DNA of 64,000 bases from Desulfomicrobium sp. UBA5193 (GTDB lineage Bacteria; Desulfobacterota; Desulfovibrionia; Desulfovibrionales; Desulfomicrobiaceae), in assembly GCA_002412965.1 (NCBI GenBank), contig DHWB01000004.1, positions 124,001-188,000 of the forward strand, given 5' to 3'. Of this stretch, positions 1 to 7,120 are shown one piece after another. Within the stretch, counting starts at the first letter, position 1; each line of letters begins with the position of its first letter. The position numbers and the translations under genes were made by a program. The notes beneath the pieces are model-generated. The model did not search any database and was not told the origin of the DNA. It saw only the letters and a list, made by a program, of their open reading frames with translations.

Positions 1-1
1 C

Positions 2-190
2 AAAAAATACACGAATGATTCCATGCAGTTCACTTTCGACCTGCTGGAGAAGGCCGGAGTCGGCGTGGCGCCGGGCGTGGATTTCGGGCCGGGAGGCGAG
101 GGCTACATCCGCTTTTCCTACGCCAACTCCATCGAAAAAATCGAAGAAGGCATGCGCCGGCTTGAAAAATATCTGGGAGGCCTCAAATGA
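2..190 (+). CDS. PLP-dependent aminotransferase, C-terminal fragment
   Basis: Only the last ~62 codons are in the window; the gene is cut by the left edge. The fragment ends in the small C-terminal domain typical of class I/II aminotransferases: a VGVAPGVDFG segment, then an IRFSYANS strand and an amphipathic EKIEEGMRRLEKYL helix. In the family this part folds over the PLP pocket, and the Arg of IRFSYA binds the substrate carboxylate. The TGA stop overlaps the next ATG (ATGA), so it is translationally coupled to the small ferredoxin that follows. The catalytic lysine lies outside the window, so substrate preference (aspartate, alanine or aromatic) cannot be judged. Confidence 0.7.
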   Translation, partial: KKYTNDSMQFTFDLLEKAGVGVAPGVDFGPGGEGYIRFSYANSIEKIEEGMRRLEKYLGGLK

Positions 191-381
191 ACATGGTGGA
201 AGTGGCTTTGAACCAGCCCTGCTGCTCCGGTTGCCTGGCCTGCGTGGAGCTGGCGCCGGAGTTTTTTGCCTATGACGAGGCCGCGCATGTGGCCGTGATT
301 CTTCAAAACCCCTGCGAGGAGGATCTGGCCCGCAAGGTTGTGGCCTACTGCCCGGACGACTGCATCGAGATCATCGAATAA
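187..381 (+). CDS. Small single-cluster [4Fe-4S] ferredoxin
   Basis: A 64-residue protein. A CCSGCLAC motif near residues 13-20 is followed by VELAPEFF, and a CPDDC motif lies near the C-terminus. The C-x2-C-x2-C ... C-P layout is that of soluble single-cluster ferredoxins, which act as cytoplasmic electron carriers; the acidic composition fits. Its ATG overlaps the stop of the aminotransferase (ATGA), so both are probably in one operon and the ferredoxin needs no separate promoter. A strong intrinsic terminator follows within 20 bases of the stop. The electron partner cannot be told from the sequence. Confidence 0.8.
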   Translation: MNMVEVALNQPCCSGCLACVELAPEFFAYDEAAHVAVILQNPCEEDLARKVVAYCPDDCIEIIE

Positions 382-400
382 AGGGCATTGAACAAGAAGC

Positions 401-434
401 GAAAAGGGCGCTCCATGCGGGGCGCCCCTTTTTT
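401..434 (+). terminator. Intrinsic terminator after ferredoxin
   Basis: GGGCGC (406-411) pairs with GCGCCC (422-427) across a 10-base loop, with A-runs before and a C/T6 run after. It ends the aminotransferase-ferredoxin transcript. The A-rich 5' flank could let it also act on the convergent higBA transcript. Confidence 0.8.
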
Positions 435-452
435 CTGCTGGATATGCCGCGT

Positions 453-770
453 TCAGGCGGCGCTTCGCGGGTTGACTTCGCTTTCCAATTTTTCTCCAAG
501 ATTTTGTGCCGCAACTTCAAGTTCATAATGCGATTGCAGGTTCATCCACGACTGCGGATCAACTCCGAAATAGCGACCGAGTCTGAGCGCCGTGTCCGCG
601 CTGATGGCTCTTTTTCCGTGCACGATCTCATTGATGCGGCGAGGAGGAACGCTGATGGCCTTGGCCAAGGCATATTGGGTGATGGCCAGGGGTTTCATGA
701 AATCCTCGAGTAGAATTTCTCCGGGATGAATGGGGCTTGGAATCAGGTTCTTCATGGTGCTTTGCTCCAT
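453..770 (-). CDS. higA: HigA-family antitoxin, XRE helix-turn-helix
   Basis: 105 residues. The N-terminus has the HigA/VapI signature IPSPIHPGEILLEDFMKPL. A helix-turn-helix follows (ITQYALAKAISVPPRRINEIVHGKRAIS) and then the RLGRYFGVDPQSWMNLQ segment shared by HigA proteins. Known role: it binds and neutralises the HigB mRNA interferase and represses the operon. The start codon overlaps the toxin's stop by one base (TAATG), so it is translationally coupled; a second Met five codons in (755) is an alternative start. Toxin-first order is the usual higBA arrangement. Confidence 0.88.
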   Translation of the reverse strand: MEQSTMKNLIPSPIHPGEILLEDFMKPLAITQYALAKAISVPPRRINEIVHGKRAISADTALRLGRYFGVDPQSWMNLQSHYELEVAAQNLGEKLESEVNPRSAA

Positions 771-1051
771 TAATGATAATCCACGATTTCCACATCGTGC
801 GCATTGCCGTCACACCATGTGAAACAGATGCGCCATTGTTCGTTGATGCGTATGCTGTGTTGTCCGGACCGATCTCCTGACAGGCTTTCGAGCCGGTTGC
901 CCGGTGGCACGCGAAGAAAGTTCAGGTCAACCGCCGCATGCAGTTGCATAAGCTTGCGCAAGGAAACCCTCTGAATGTCCGGAGGAATTTTTCGTGACGT
1001 TCGTTCACGGAAGAGTTTGTCGGTTTCCTTGCAAGCAAATGAGACAATCAT
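770..1051 (-). CDS. higB: HigB-family mRNA interferase toxin (RelE/ParE fold)
   Basis: 93 residues, full length for HigB. The protein opens with MIVSFACKETDKLF, carries a basic central helix, and has the C-terminal core SIRINEQWRICFTWCDGNAHDVEIVDYH. This matches the conserved 'hRINdQwRicFrW...A..VeIvDYH' pattern of HigB toxins, with Arg and the terminal His as catalytic candidates. It is a ribosome-associated endoribonuclease by family. The upstream promoter's -10 box lies only six bases before the ATG and no Shine-Dalgarno is visible, so the mRNA may be leaderless or nearly so. Confidence 0.88.
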   Translation of the reverse strand: MIVSFACKETDKLFRERTSRKIPPDIQRVSLRKLMQLHAAVDLNFLRVPPGNRLESLSGDRSGQHSIRINEQWRICFTWCDGNAHDVEIVDYH

Positions 1052-1057
1052 GAATTG

Positions 1058-1086
1058 TTAATAACGCCTCGCGTTCATATTGGCAA
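1058..1086 (-). promoter_or_regulatory. Sigma70-type promoter of higBA
   Basis: On the minus strand TTGCCA (1081-1086) is followed after exactly 17 bases by TATTAA (1058-1063). The higB start codon begins seven bases downstream of the -10 box, which places the expected transcription start on or near the ATG itself. Confidence 0.6.
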
Positions 1087-1159
1087 CTCCGCTTGACTGC
1101 ATGGCGAAGCTTCTTATTGAGAAGTTTTATTATTTTTACACAGCAATCCGGAGGCAGTC

Positions 1160-2359
1160 ATGACCGCCATTTCCACCGATACCCTCGCCAACATTCTGTT
1201 CCGCCTGCACTGGGAAGAGCATGGAGTGCGCCACGAAGATAGTTTTTATGCCCAGAACGTGAACCTGTGGCGGGATGTTTTTCCTGCCGGGCTTGAGAGG
1301 GAGATTCTGGGAATGAAGGCGGGAGAGTCCCGCCATGTCGATCTGTGTCCCGGAGCGCATGTGCCGGTGCGCGACATGCGCAAGGTCCTGACCGTGCCCC
1401 GCAGGGAGTTCAAGGTCGCGCCCTCAATGCCGGCCATTGTCCCGCTCCAGGGCCGTTTTTATCCCCAGGGGGTGCTGCGCGGAGTGCCCGGCATTTATCC
1501 GCAGAACATCCAGCCCTTTCGCATCATCGGCATGGACCAGGACACGTTGACCGTTGACCTCAATCACCCCATGGCCGACGCGGAGCTGGAACTGGAGATC
1601 ACCGCCCTTGATGTCTGGCCCAAGACGGCGGAGTTCGGCGGTCAGTGCCAGGACTGGATCTGCGCCATTACCGACGGGCCGGGCTTGAAGCGCAGGGCGA
1701 GGAATGGCACTGATTTCGGGTTGGGTGGGTCCTTGGACAAGCCGTTGGGGGAAAATGACGCCGCATTTTATTCTACGCCGCGCAAGGTGCCCCATGTGGA
1801 CAGCCAGGCGGAAAAGAATATCGCCGGTGTGTACACTCGCCTTCTGCCCGGCAGGAAGCGCATACTGGATCTCATGGCCGGCTGGCAGTCCCATCTTCCG
1901 GACGGTGTCACGGCCACGGGCCTGGGCATGAACGAGGAGGAGATGAACGAGAATCCGGCCATGTCGTCCCATGTGGTGCATGACCTGAACGCCGATCCGG
2001 CCCTGCCTTTCGCGGACCGCGCTTTCGACGCCGTGATCTGCAGCCTGTCCGTGGAATACCTGACCCGGCCTCTGGATGTTTTCCGCGAGATCGCGCGGGT
2101 GCTGGAACCCGGCGGGCTGTGCGTCATGGTCTTTTCGCACCGCTGGTTTCCGGATCAGGCCGTGCGGATCTGGACCGAGCTGCACGAGTTCGAGCGGGCC
2201 GGGCTGGTCACGGAATATTTTCGAGAGAGCGGGCTTTTCAAGGATTTGTCCACATTGTCTGAGCGCGGCTGGCCCCGGCCCATGGACGCACGGGACCGCT
2301 ATTATCCCATGATCCAGCATTCGGACCCTGTGCATGCGGTCTGGGGAGTGACGACGTGA
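1160..2359 (+). CDS. SlyD-like FKBP domain fused to a class I methyltransferase
   Basis: 399 residues. The N-terminal ~155 residues look like a SlyD-type FKBP isomerase/insert-in-flap module: LEREILGMKAGESR, then GVPGIYPQ, then NHPMADAELELEITALDV, which matches the NHPLAGK..F.V strand of SlyD. Residues ~225-370 form a Rossmann methyltransferase: motif I is the atypical ILDLMAGW, followed by LPFADRAFDAVICSLSVEYL and the REIARVLEPGG post-motif. The glycine-rich SAM loop is degenerate (DLMAGW instead of DxGxGxG), so activity is not assured. RBS GGAGG precedes the ATG. The gene stands alone, with its own spacer and a hairpin terminator. The substrate is unknown. Confidence 0.7.
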   Translation: MTAISTDTLANILFRLHWEEHGVRHEDSFYAQNVNLWRDVFPAGLEREILGMKAGESRHVDLCPGAHVPVRDMRKVLTVPRREFKVAPSMPAIVPLQGRFYPQGVLRGVPGIYPQNIQPFRIIGMDQDTLTVDLNHPMADAELELEITALDVWPKTAEFGGQCQDWICAITDGPGLKRRARNGTDFGLGGSLDKPLGENDAAFYSTPRKVPHVDSQAEKNIAGVYTRLLPGRKRILDLMAGWQSHLPDGVTATGLGMNEEEMNENPAMSSHVVHDLNADPALPFADRAFDAVICSLSVEYLTRPLDVFREIARVLEPGGLCVMVFSHRWFPDQAVRIWTELHEFERAGLVTEYFRESGLFKDLSTLSERGWPRPMDARDRYYPMIQHSDPVHAVWGVTT

Positions 2360-2387
2360 TGGTCGCATCCATGAGCATATGACATAG

Positions 2388-2425
2388 AATGGCCGCAACC
2401 CCCTTGAGGGCGCGGCCATTTCTCT
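2388..2425. terminator. Bidirectional hairpin terminator
   Basis: AATGGCCGC (2388-2396) and GCGGCCATT (2412-2420) form a perfect 9-bp stem between the convergent methyltransferase and DUF5320 genes. It is followed by a T-rich stretch on the plus strand. Confidence 0.65.
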
Positions 2426-2445
2426 TTGCGTGCCGGGTGTTTCGA

Positions 2446-2748
2446 CTATTTGATTTCCGCCAAACGTTTCTGGATGGCTTCCAGTTGCGATTGCAGGGCC
2501 TCGACCTGATTTTTCAGCGTCTGTTGCTCCGTGGCAGAGTCAACGGCTCCCTGCCGCGCGAAGCGGCCCTGCGGCCCTGCCGCGAAAAAGCGGTTTCTGC
2601 GGCCTCTGCCGCCTCCGAATCCGAATCCGCCGCCTCCGAATCCTCCGCCACTTGCGTAACCCGGCATCCCGGAACCGGAGCAATATCCGGCACCGCGTCC
2701 TGTCATGGAGCCCATACCCATGGGTCCCGTTCCGTTACCAGCTGGCAT
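2446..2748 (-). CDS. DUF5320-family Gly/Met-rich protein
   Basis: 100 residues from the ATG at 2748, chosen because GAAGGAGGTATT directly precedes it. The N-terminus MPAGNGTGPMGMGSMTGRGAG is the DUF5320 signature. A GGFGGGG low-complexity hinge with a single Cys follows, then a C-terminal coiled coil (QQTLKNQVEALQSQLEAIQK). Such proteins commonly sit beside Fe-Mo-cofactor-like NifX/NifB and other Fe-S maturation genes in anaerobes; their function is not established. Here it is the third gene of a minus-strand group after the CGGC and IscU-like genes, although the IscU-like stop at 2798 leaves a 49-base gap. Confidence 0.75.
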   Translation of the reverse strand: MPAGNGTGPMGMGSMTGRGAGYCSGSGMPGYASGGGFGGGGFGFGGGRGRRNRFFAAGPQGRFARQGAVDSATEQQTLKNQVEALQSQLEAIQKRLAEIK

Positions 2749-2797
2749 AATACCTCCTTCCCGTCTTTCGCGGGAGCAGTTGTATGAAAATTGTCCG

Positions 2798-3238
2798 TCA
2801 CTGTTTCTCAAGGGCCAGACGCATGTATCTGTTCAACGCCTCGTGCAGCGTGGAGACGGCCAGAAAAGCGCAGTGATGATGGTCCTCCGGGATCTGTCCG
2901 GCCCGGGCCAGGATCATTTCGCCCGTGATGTCGAAAAGTTCTTCTGCCGTCTTGCCCACGGCCATTTCCGCCGCCAGGGAGCCGCAGACCACGCTGGGGC
3001 CGCATCCGTCCGTTTCAAACGACGCCGCGCAAACCCGATCGCCGTCAAATTTGAGCGAGATGGCCATGCTGTCGCCGCAGGTGCCCTTGAGTTCCGCCGT
3101 GCCGTCGGCGTCGGGCATGGACCCCATGTTGGGCGGGTTGACCCAGCGCTGGTAGGCATCCTCGCCCCAGACCGCGCGCGTGTCTTCATTTATTGTATTC
3201 TGCAAGGCCTCAATGATGCGGTCCAGATCGTCGCCCAT
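2798..3238 (-). CDS. IscU/NifU-type Fe-S cluster scaffold-like protein
   Basis: 146 residues. The three scaffold cysteines and the Asp are recognisable: C54 with D56 in GTCGDS, C79 in ETDGCGPSVV, and C123 in HHHCAFLA. This matches the CGD / GCG / HCxxLA pattern of IscU, with an extra C85. The N-terminal ~45 residues (DDLDRIIEALQNTINEDTR) are unlike classical IscU and may be family-specific. Known role of the family: assembling [2Fe-2S]/[4Fe-4S] clusters for transfer. No iscS lies nearby. Linkage to the CGGC-domain and DUF5320 genes suggests a dedicated metal-cluster accessory operon. Confidence 0.8.
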   Translation of the reverse strand: MGDDLDRIIEALQNTINEDTRAVWGEDAYQRWVNPPNMGSMPDADGTAELKGTCGDSMAISLKFDGDRVCAASFETDGCGPSVVCGSLAAEMAVGKTAEELFDITGEMILARAGQIPEDHHHCAFLAVSTLHEALNRYMRLALEKQ

Positions 3239-3259
3239 GAGCTAAAACCCCTTCTGTGT

Positions 3260-3637
3260 TTATTTGAAAACTTCCGGAACATATCCGATTGGCAGGTGCG
3301 CTGTCCCTTTGACGCAGGGGATTCCCGCCGCGTCGGCGGCCAGGCGGACGAGCCGGTCCACATCCGCGCAAAAGCCTTGGTCCGGAGCCCATCCATCCTT
3401 CTCCTTGTGGGAGAACAGGCAGGTGCAGAAATGGATGCGTTCGGCTCCCTTGCTTTTGAGTATCCGGGCCATGTCTGCCACGTTTTCTCCCGGACATCGA
3501 CAGGTGAAAACGCCCGCAAGTTCCGGCTCTTCGCAGTCCGCAAAGCCTTCTGTGGCCGAGGAGAGCGCCTTGAAACAGGAGGTGAGAGGACATTTGGTTT
3601 CATTTTTTTCGCAACGGAGTATGCCTATTTTGGACAT
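3260..3637 (-). CDS. CGGC-domain cysteine-rich protein
   Basis: 125 residues with the CGGC-domain layout: an N-terminal KIGILRC strand, a TKCPLTSCFKAL segment, the signature region GVFTCRCPGENV, and an ERIHFCTC strand. The eponymous Cys-Gly-Gly-Cys is altered to CRC followed by PG. About ten cysteines suggest metal or cluster binding. GGAG precedes the ATG. It is first in a minus-strand group with the IscU-like and DUF5320 genes. Function of the family is not established. Confidence 0.75.
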   Translation of the reverse strand: MSKIGILRCEKNETKCPLTSCFKALSSATEGFADCEEPELAGVFTCRCPGENVADMARILKSKGAERIHFCTCLFSHKEKDGWAPDQGFCADVDRLVRLAADAAGIPCVKGTAHLPIGYVPEVFK

Positions 3638-3853
3638 TGCTTCTCCAATTCATGTTTTGGCTGGCGTAGCCGGGAGGTTGATTCGTTCCGCAAGGTGTTC
3701 TTGCCCGGACACGACCGGACGTGTTTTTGGCTACTAGATGCAAAGCAACACTGGTGCCATCGTGGCGACAAGGAAGAAATACGTCGAACAGGCTGGATGC
3801 ATTGAAGAATACAAATATTTTGAGGAGATTTGCGCAGTCCAGTGGCGCATGGC

Positions 3854-3892
3854 TGCAACCAAGGGAAGGTTCAATGGTTGCAGTTGCGCAAC
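3854..3892. repeat. Inverted repeats in intergenic spacer
   Basis: The 293-base spacer 3638-3930 contains no convincing gene. TGCAACC (3854-3860) pairs with GGTTGCA (3876-3882), and the next ten bases GTTGCGCAAC (3883-3892) are a perfect palindrome. The arms share the half-site GGTTGC, so either an operator for the upstream-reading CGGC operon or a structured 3' end of the EamA gene is possible. Confidence 0.45.
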
Positions 3893-3930
3893 CCTCTTGC
3901 GCAGAAGGTCTGTGCTTCAGGGGAAGGTGA

Positions 3931-4797
3931 TCAGCGTTCCGGTGTGCGGGCCGCGATCAGGGCTTTTGCGCAGCCGCTGGCCATGATCGTGGCGCAGCCG
4001 GCCAGTTGCAGCCCGGATAGGCTTTCCCCGAAGATGGACCAGCCGAAGAAGACCACGGCCAGGGGTTCGAAATAGGCCAGGGTGCCGAAGGTCGCGGCGG
4101 GCAGGCGGCTCAGGGCAGCCACGGCGAAGGTGATGGCCAGAAAGCCCGGGATCAGGCCTGTGCCCAGGAGCCAGAAGGCGTTCACGGCGGTGATTTCGGG
4201 TCGGGAGTGCAGGAAGAAGGGCAGCATGACCAGGGCCCCGGTCAGGAGCTGGTAAAAGGCGCGGGTCATGACCGGAACGTGGGGCCGGATGCGGCGGTTC
4301 ATGAGGATGAAACTTGCGTAGCAGAGCATGGCCAGGGCCGCTAGGCCGAGGCCCGCCGCATGGTTCGAGCCGTCCGCGAAATCCAGCCTGAATTCCATCA
4401 TGGCCGCGAAGCCGAGCATGGCCAGGCCGATGAGAATCCAGCCCGCGAGATTGAGCCGTTCCCTCATGAAACAATGCGCGAAGATCGAAGCGGACACCGG
4501 GGCCAGATAGACCAGCATGATGGCGTTGGCCATGGAGGTCAGGTTCATGGCCTGCACGTAGAAGATGATGAATCCGGCCAGAAGAGCGCCGTTGACGATC
4601 ACGGGCCAGGTCGGCCAGCGCCTAAGCGTGCCGGCCTGACGGGTGGCCAGGAGGAAAAGGGCCAGGAATCCGGCTCCGAGCAGGAGGCGGAAAAAGGTGA
4701 TCGTCTCGGCGGGCAGTCCGGTGATTCTGGAGAAGACGCCGATGGTGCCCATGAACAGGGCCGAGAGGATGGCCAGGGTGATGCCGGTCGAGTCCAT
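3931..4797 (-). CDS. EamA/DMT-family permease
   Basis: 288 residues and about ten hydrophobic segments arranged as two five-helix EamA halves. The first opens with ILSALFMGTIGVFSRITGLP and the second with LGLAALAMLCYASFILMNRR. The second half has the ALSRLPAATFGTLAYFEPL motif typical of the family's helix 8-9 region. Such proteins are inner-membrane drug/metabolite exporters. The substrate cannot be predicted. It is read on the minus strand with its own spacer of 65 bases from the nitroreductase stop. Confidence 0.85.
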   Translation of the reverse strand: MDSTGITLAILSALFMGTIGVFSRITGLPAETITFFRLLLGAGFLALFLLATRQAGTLRRWPTWPVIVNGALLAGFIIFYVQAMNLTSMANAIMLVYLAPVSASIFAHCFMRERLNLAGWILIGLAMLGFAAMMEFRLDFADGSNHAAGLGLAALAMLCYASFILMNRRIRPHVPVMTRAFYQLLTGALVMLPFFLHSRPEITAVNAFWLLGTGLIPGFLAITFAVAALSRLPAATFGTLAYFEPLAVVFFGWSIFGESLSGLQLAGCATIMASGCAKALIAARTPER

Positions 4798-4862
4798 GAG
4801 GAAAATTTCTCCGGGGCGAAACGGGATGGGCCTGAACGCGTATTAAGCGTCCCGGCCCTTTT

Positions 4863-5678
4863 CTATTCGAGGATATTGACCTTGGCCGGGCCCCTTTTGA
4901 CGGGGCGGTGGTACTGGACGTCCGGCGTGCCGAAGAGCAGCGCGTAACCGATGGCGTGATCGGCCGGGATGCGCAGGGTTTCCCGAAGCTGCGGGCAGAT
5001 GGCCAGGGCCATCATGAACATGCCGTCCCACAGGGTGCCGAGGCCATGGGAGCTGGCCAGGAGTTCGAAGGTGGTCAGGGCGATGTGCGCGTCCTGCACC
5101 GCACAGGGTACGCCGGGCGGGGTGCTCGTCAGCAGCATGTGCGGCGCGCCCCGGAAGATGACGTCGCGGCCGTCCGTCCGCCAGGCCTGGACGGCAAAGC
5201 CCAGGTACTGGGAGATGAGCCCTTCCGGCAGCTTTCCGGCGTCGGCCAGCGCTCCGAGGCGGCCCAGCGTCTCGCGGCGCAAGGTGTCCATGAACGCCTT
5301 GTCCCGGACCACCGTGAACACGACGCCCTGGGCGTTGACCCCGGTCGGCGCGTGGCAGGTGGTGTCGACGAGCTCGTCGATGATGTCCTTGGGAACATTA
5401 TCATCCTTGTAGCGCCGCACGGAGCGACGCCATTTGATCAGGTCCGACATCTGCAGAGGAGAGGGGAGTTCCTTTTCCACCGCGGCGTCCTCGGGGGTCA
5501 GCCCCAGGATGGACACGGCCCCCGTCGGGCAGACGGAGTAGCAGTGCTGGCAGCGGTAGCAGCGCCCTTCATCAGTGATTTCGGGGAACTCCTGCATGTC
5601 GATGATGCCGGCCGGACAGTCGGCTGCGCATTCGCCGCACTGGATGCACTTGTCCTTGTCTATGTGGAATTCGATCAT
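4863..5678 (-). CDS. Ferredoxin-nitroreductase fusion
   Basis: 271 residues. Residues 1-60 hold two [4Fe-4S] motifs (CIQCGECAADCPAG and CYRCQHCYSVCPTG). Residues ~78-271 are a nitroreductase/FMN oxidoreductase domain starting with the canonical IKWRRSVRRYKDDNV and containing DAHIALTTFELLASSHGLGTLW. The family fuses an electron-input ferredoxin to a flavin reductase acting on nitro- or quinone-like compounds in the cytoplasm. It lies 11 bases after the flavodoxin-like gene in the same operon, so the two probably share a redox role under the divergent HxlR regulator. Confidence 0.88.
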   Translation of the reverse strand: MIEFHIDKDKCIQCGECAADCPAGIIDMQEFPEITDEGRCYRCQHCYSVCPTGAVSILGLTPEDAAVEKELPSPLQMSDLIKWRRSVRRYKDDNVPKDIIDELVDTTCHAPTGVNAQGVVFTVVRDKAFMDTLRRETLGRLGALADAGKLPEGLISQYLGFAVQAWRTDGRDVIFRGAPHMLLTSTPPGVPCAVQDAHIALTTFELLASSHGLGTLWDGMFMMALAICPQLRETLRIPADHAIGYALLFGTPDVQYHRPVKRGPAKVNILE

Positions 5679-5689
5679 CGCTGTCCCCT

Positions 5690-6304
5690 TTATTCGCTCA
5701 CGGTTTCAAGGACCGGAAAGCTTTCCAGATGCGGCTTGATCGCCGCCCCCAGCCAGGCGATGGTCTGCCCCAGATTCTTCATGTTGCCAAGGCCTTCGGC
5801 GTCTCCCTCGACTTCACCCTTGTCGCGGCCGTAGCCCATGTTCCAGTACACGGAACCAGGGATGATCATCTGGTTCATGAGGAACATGTGGTTGATGGTG
5901 TCATAGACGTGGGTCGCCCCGCCACGGCGCACGGCCACCACGGCCGCGCCGATCTTGCCCTTGAAGGCGCGGCCATTGGCCAGGGCGACCAGACCGGCGC
6001 GGTCCATCAGGGCTTTGAGTTCAGCGGAGACATCGGCGAAGTAGGTCGGCGAGCCGAAGATAAGGGCGTCGGCGCGCAGAAGTTTTTCCATGACCCCGTT
6101 GAAGACGTCCTTTTTCATGGCGCACTGTCCGTCCTTGCGCTCAAAACATTTATAGCAGGCTTGGCAACCGCGGATATTCTGTCCGCCGACCTGCACCAGC
6201 TCCGTTTCCCAGCCCGCCTTTTTTAGGGGTTCGAGGGCGTGGTTCAAGAGGATTTCCGTGTTGCCGCCCTTGCGCGGGCTGCCGTTGACTGCGACTACGT
6301 ACAT
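5690..6304 (-). CDS. Flavodoxin-fold iron-sulfur flavoprotein / NAD(P)H oxidoreductase
   Basis: 204 residues. The FMN phosphate loop GSPRKGGNTEILL sits near residues 8-20. A compact cysteine motif, CQACYKCFERKDGQC, follows around residue 47, as in archaeal and anaerobe iron-sulfur flavoproteins. SPTYFADVSAELKALMDRAG is the second FMN contact. AGGAGAG precedes the ATG. It is the first gene of the operon with the nitroreductase and is divergent from the HxlR regulator, a common arrangement for redox- or electrophile-induced flavoproteins. Confidence 0.85.
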   Translation of the reverse strand: MYVVAVNGSPRKGGNTEILLNHALEPLKKAGWETELVQVGGQNIRGCQACYKCFERKDGQCAMKKDVFNGVMEKLLRADALIFGSPTYFADVSAELKALMDRAGLVALANGRAFKGKIGAAVVAVRRGGATHVYDTINHMFLMNQMIIPGSVYWNMGYGRDKGEVEGDAEGLGNMKNLGQTIAWLGAAIKPHLESFPVLETVSE

Positions 6305-6375
6305 ATTTTTCTCTCCTTGTTTGGATTGACTGCGTGATGCAGGCCCGGATAGAGCACATGTCTGCGATTAAGAAA

Positions 6376-6400
6376 AGTACTGTTAATAATGTACGGTACA
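6376..6400. promoter_or_regulatory. Candidate HxlR operator
   Basis: GTAC half-sites occur at 6377-6380, 6391-6394 and 6396-6399 around an AT-rich TTAATAAT core, between the divergent flavodoxin and HxlR starts. The symmetric spacing suits a dimeric winged-helix regulator. Confidence 0.45.
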
Positions 6401-6416
6401 CACATGGAGTATAGTA

Positions 6417-6851
6417 ATGGACGAAAACCAGCCTCAGCCCTGCAAGATCAAGGAAATCTCCGGCAAACGCTACCGCTGCTATTTCGAGCTGACCCTGGCG
6501 GTCATCGGCGGAAAGTGGAAGCCCATCATCCTTTACCATCTGTCTTTGGCCGAAGCCGTGCGTTTCGGGGAACTCAGGCGGAGCATGGCAGGCGTGACCG
6601 AGCGCATGCTGACCCGGCAACTGCGCGAACTGGAGACCGACGGGCTGGTTCACCGCGAAGTCTACCGCGAAGTGCCGCCCCGCGTCGAGTACTCCCTGAC
6701 GGAAATGGGCCGAAGCCTCATCCCGCTGCTCCTGCAGATGCGGTCCTGGGGCGTGGATTACGAGAAGTTTCTGGGCGCGGACGTGATCTTCCAGGAGGAA
6801 GGGTACGAACGGCCGGATATGACGGAGTGCGGCCTGGGCACGCGCACGTGA
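6417..6851 (+). CDS. HxlR-family transcriptional regulator
   Basis: 144 residues. The HxlR winged-helix signature is clear: RCYFELTLAVIGGKWKPIIL, FGELRRSMAGVTERMLTRQL, RELETDGLVHREVY, and VEYSLTEMGRSLIPLL. Cys21, just before the first helix, is at the position used as a thiol sensor by several HxlR proteins; a second Cys is at residue 9. GGAG lies 8 bases upstream of the ATG. It is transcribed away from the flavodoxin/nitroreductase operon, so local control of that operon is the likely role. Confidence 0.88.
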   Translation: MDENQPQPCKIKEISGKRYRCYFELTLAVIGGKWKPIILYHLSLAEAVRFGELRRSMAGVTERMLTRQLRELETDGLVHREVYREVPPRVEYSLTEMGRSLIPLLLQMRSWGVDYEKFLGADVIFQEEGYERPDMTECGLGTRT

Positions 6852-7120
6852 CCCCGTGCTTGTCATCTTTTCGACAATGACGACGATTAAAATCTCAATA
6901 TTGGCGGCTTATTTCATTGTCAGTTTGGCCGATCTTTTGGCTTAAATAAAAAAAAATATCACTTTGAATTTAAAAATAAAAAAATTGAAAATAATATTTT
7001 AATGGCAGATATTGGCCGATTGTCTGGGGCCCACCCTCCGGAATCCGATGGGTAAAATGGATGAGAGAGTATTGGTTGGGGCAGAAACGTGTCGAAGGAT
7101 GCTTGGCCGCGTCGGTGCGT
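6852..7120. other. AT-rich intergenic spacer
   Basis: These 269 bases separate the HxlR gene from the convergent DUF401 gene. The centre (about 6935-7005) is a striking A/T tract with almost no G or C. I see no gene or tRNA and no strong hairpin. A remnant or a curved-DNA region is possible. Confidence 0.5.
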
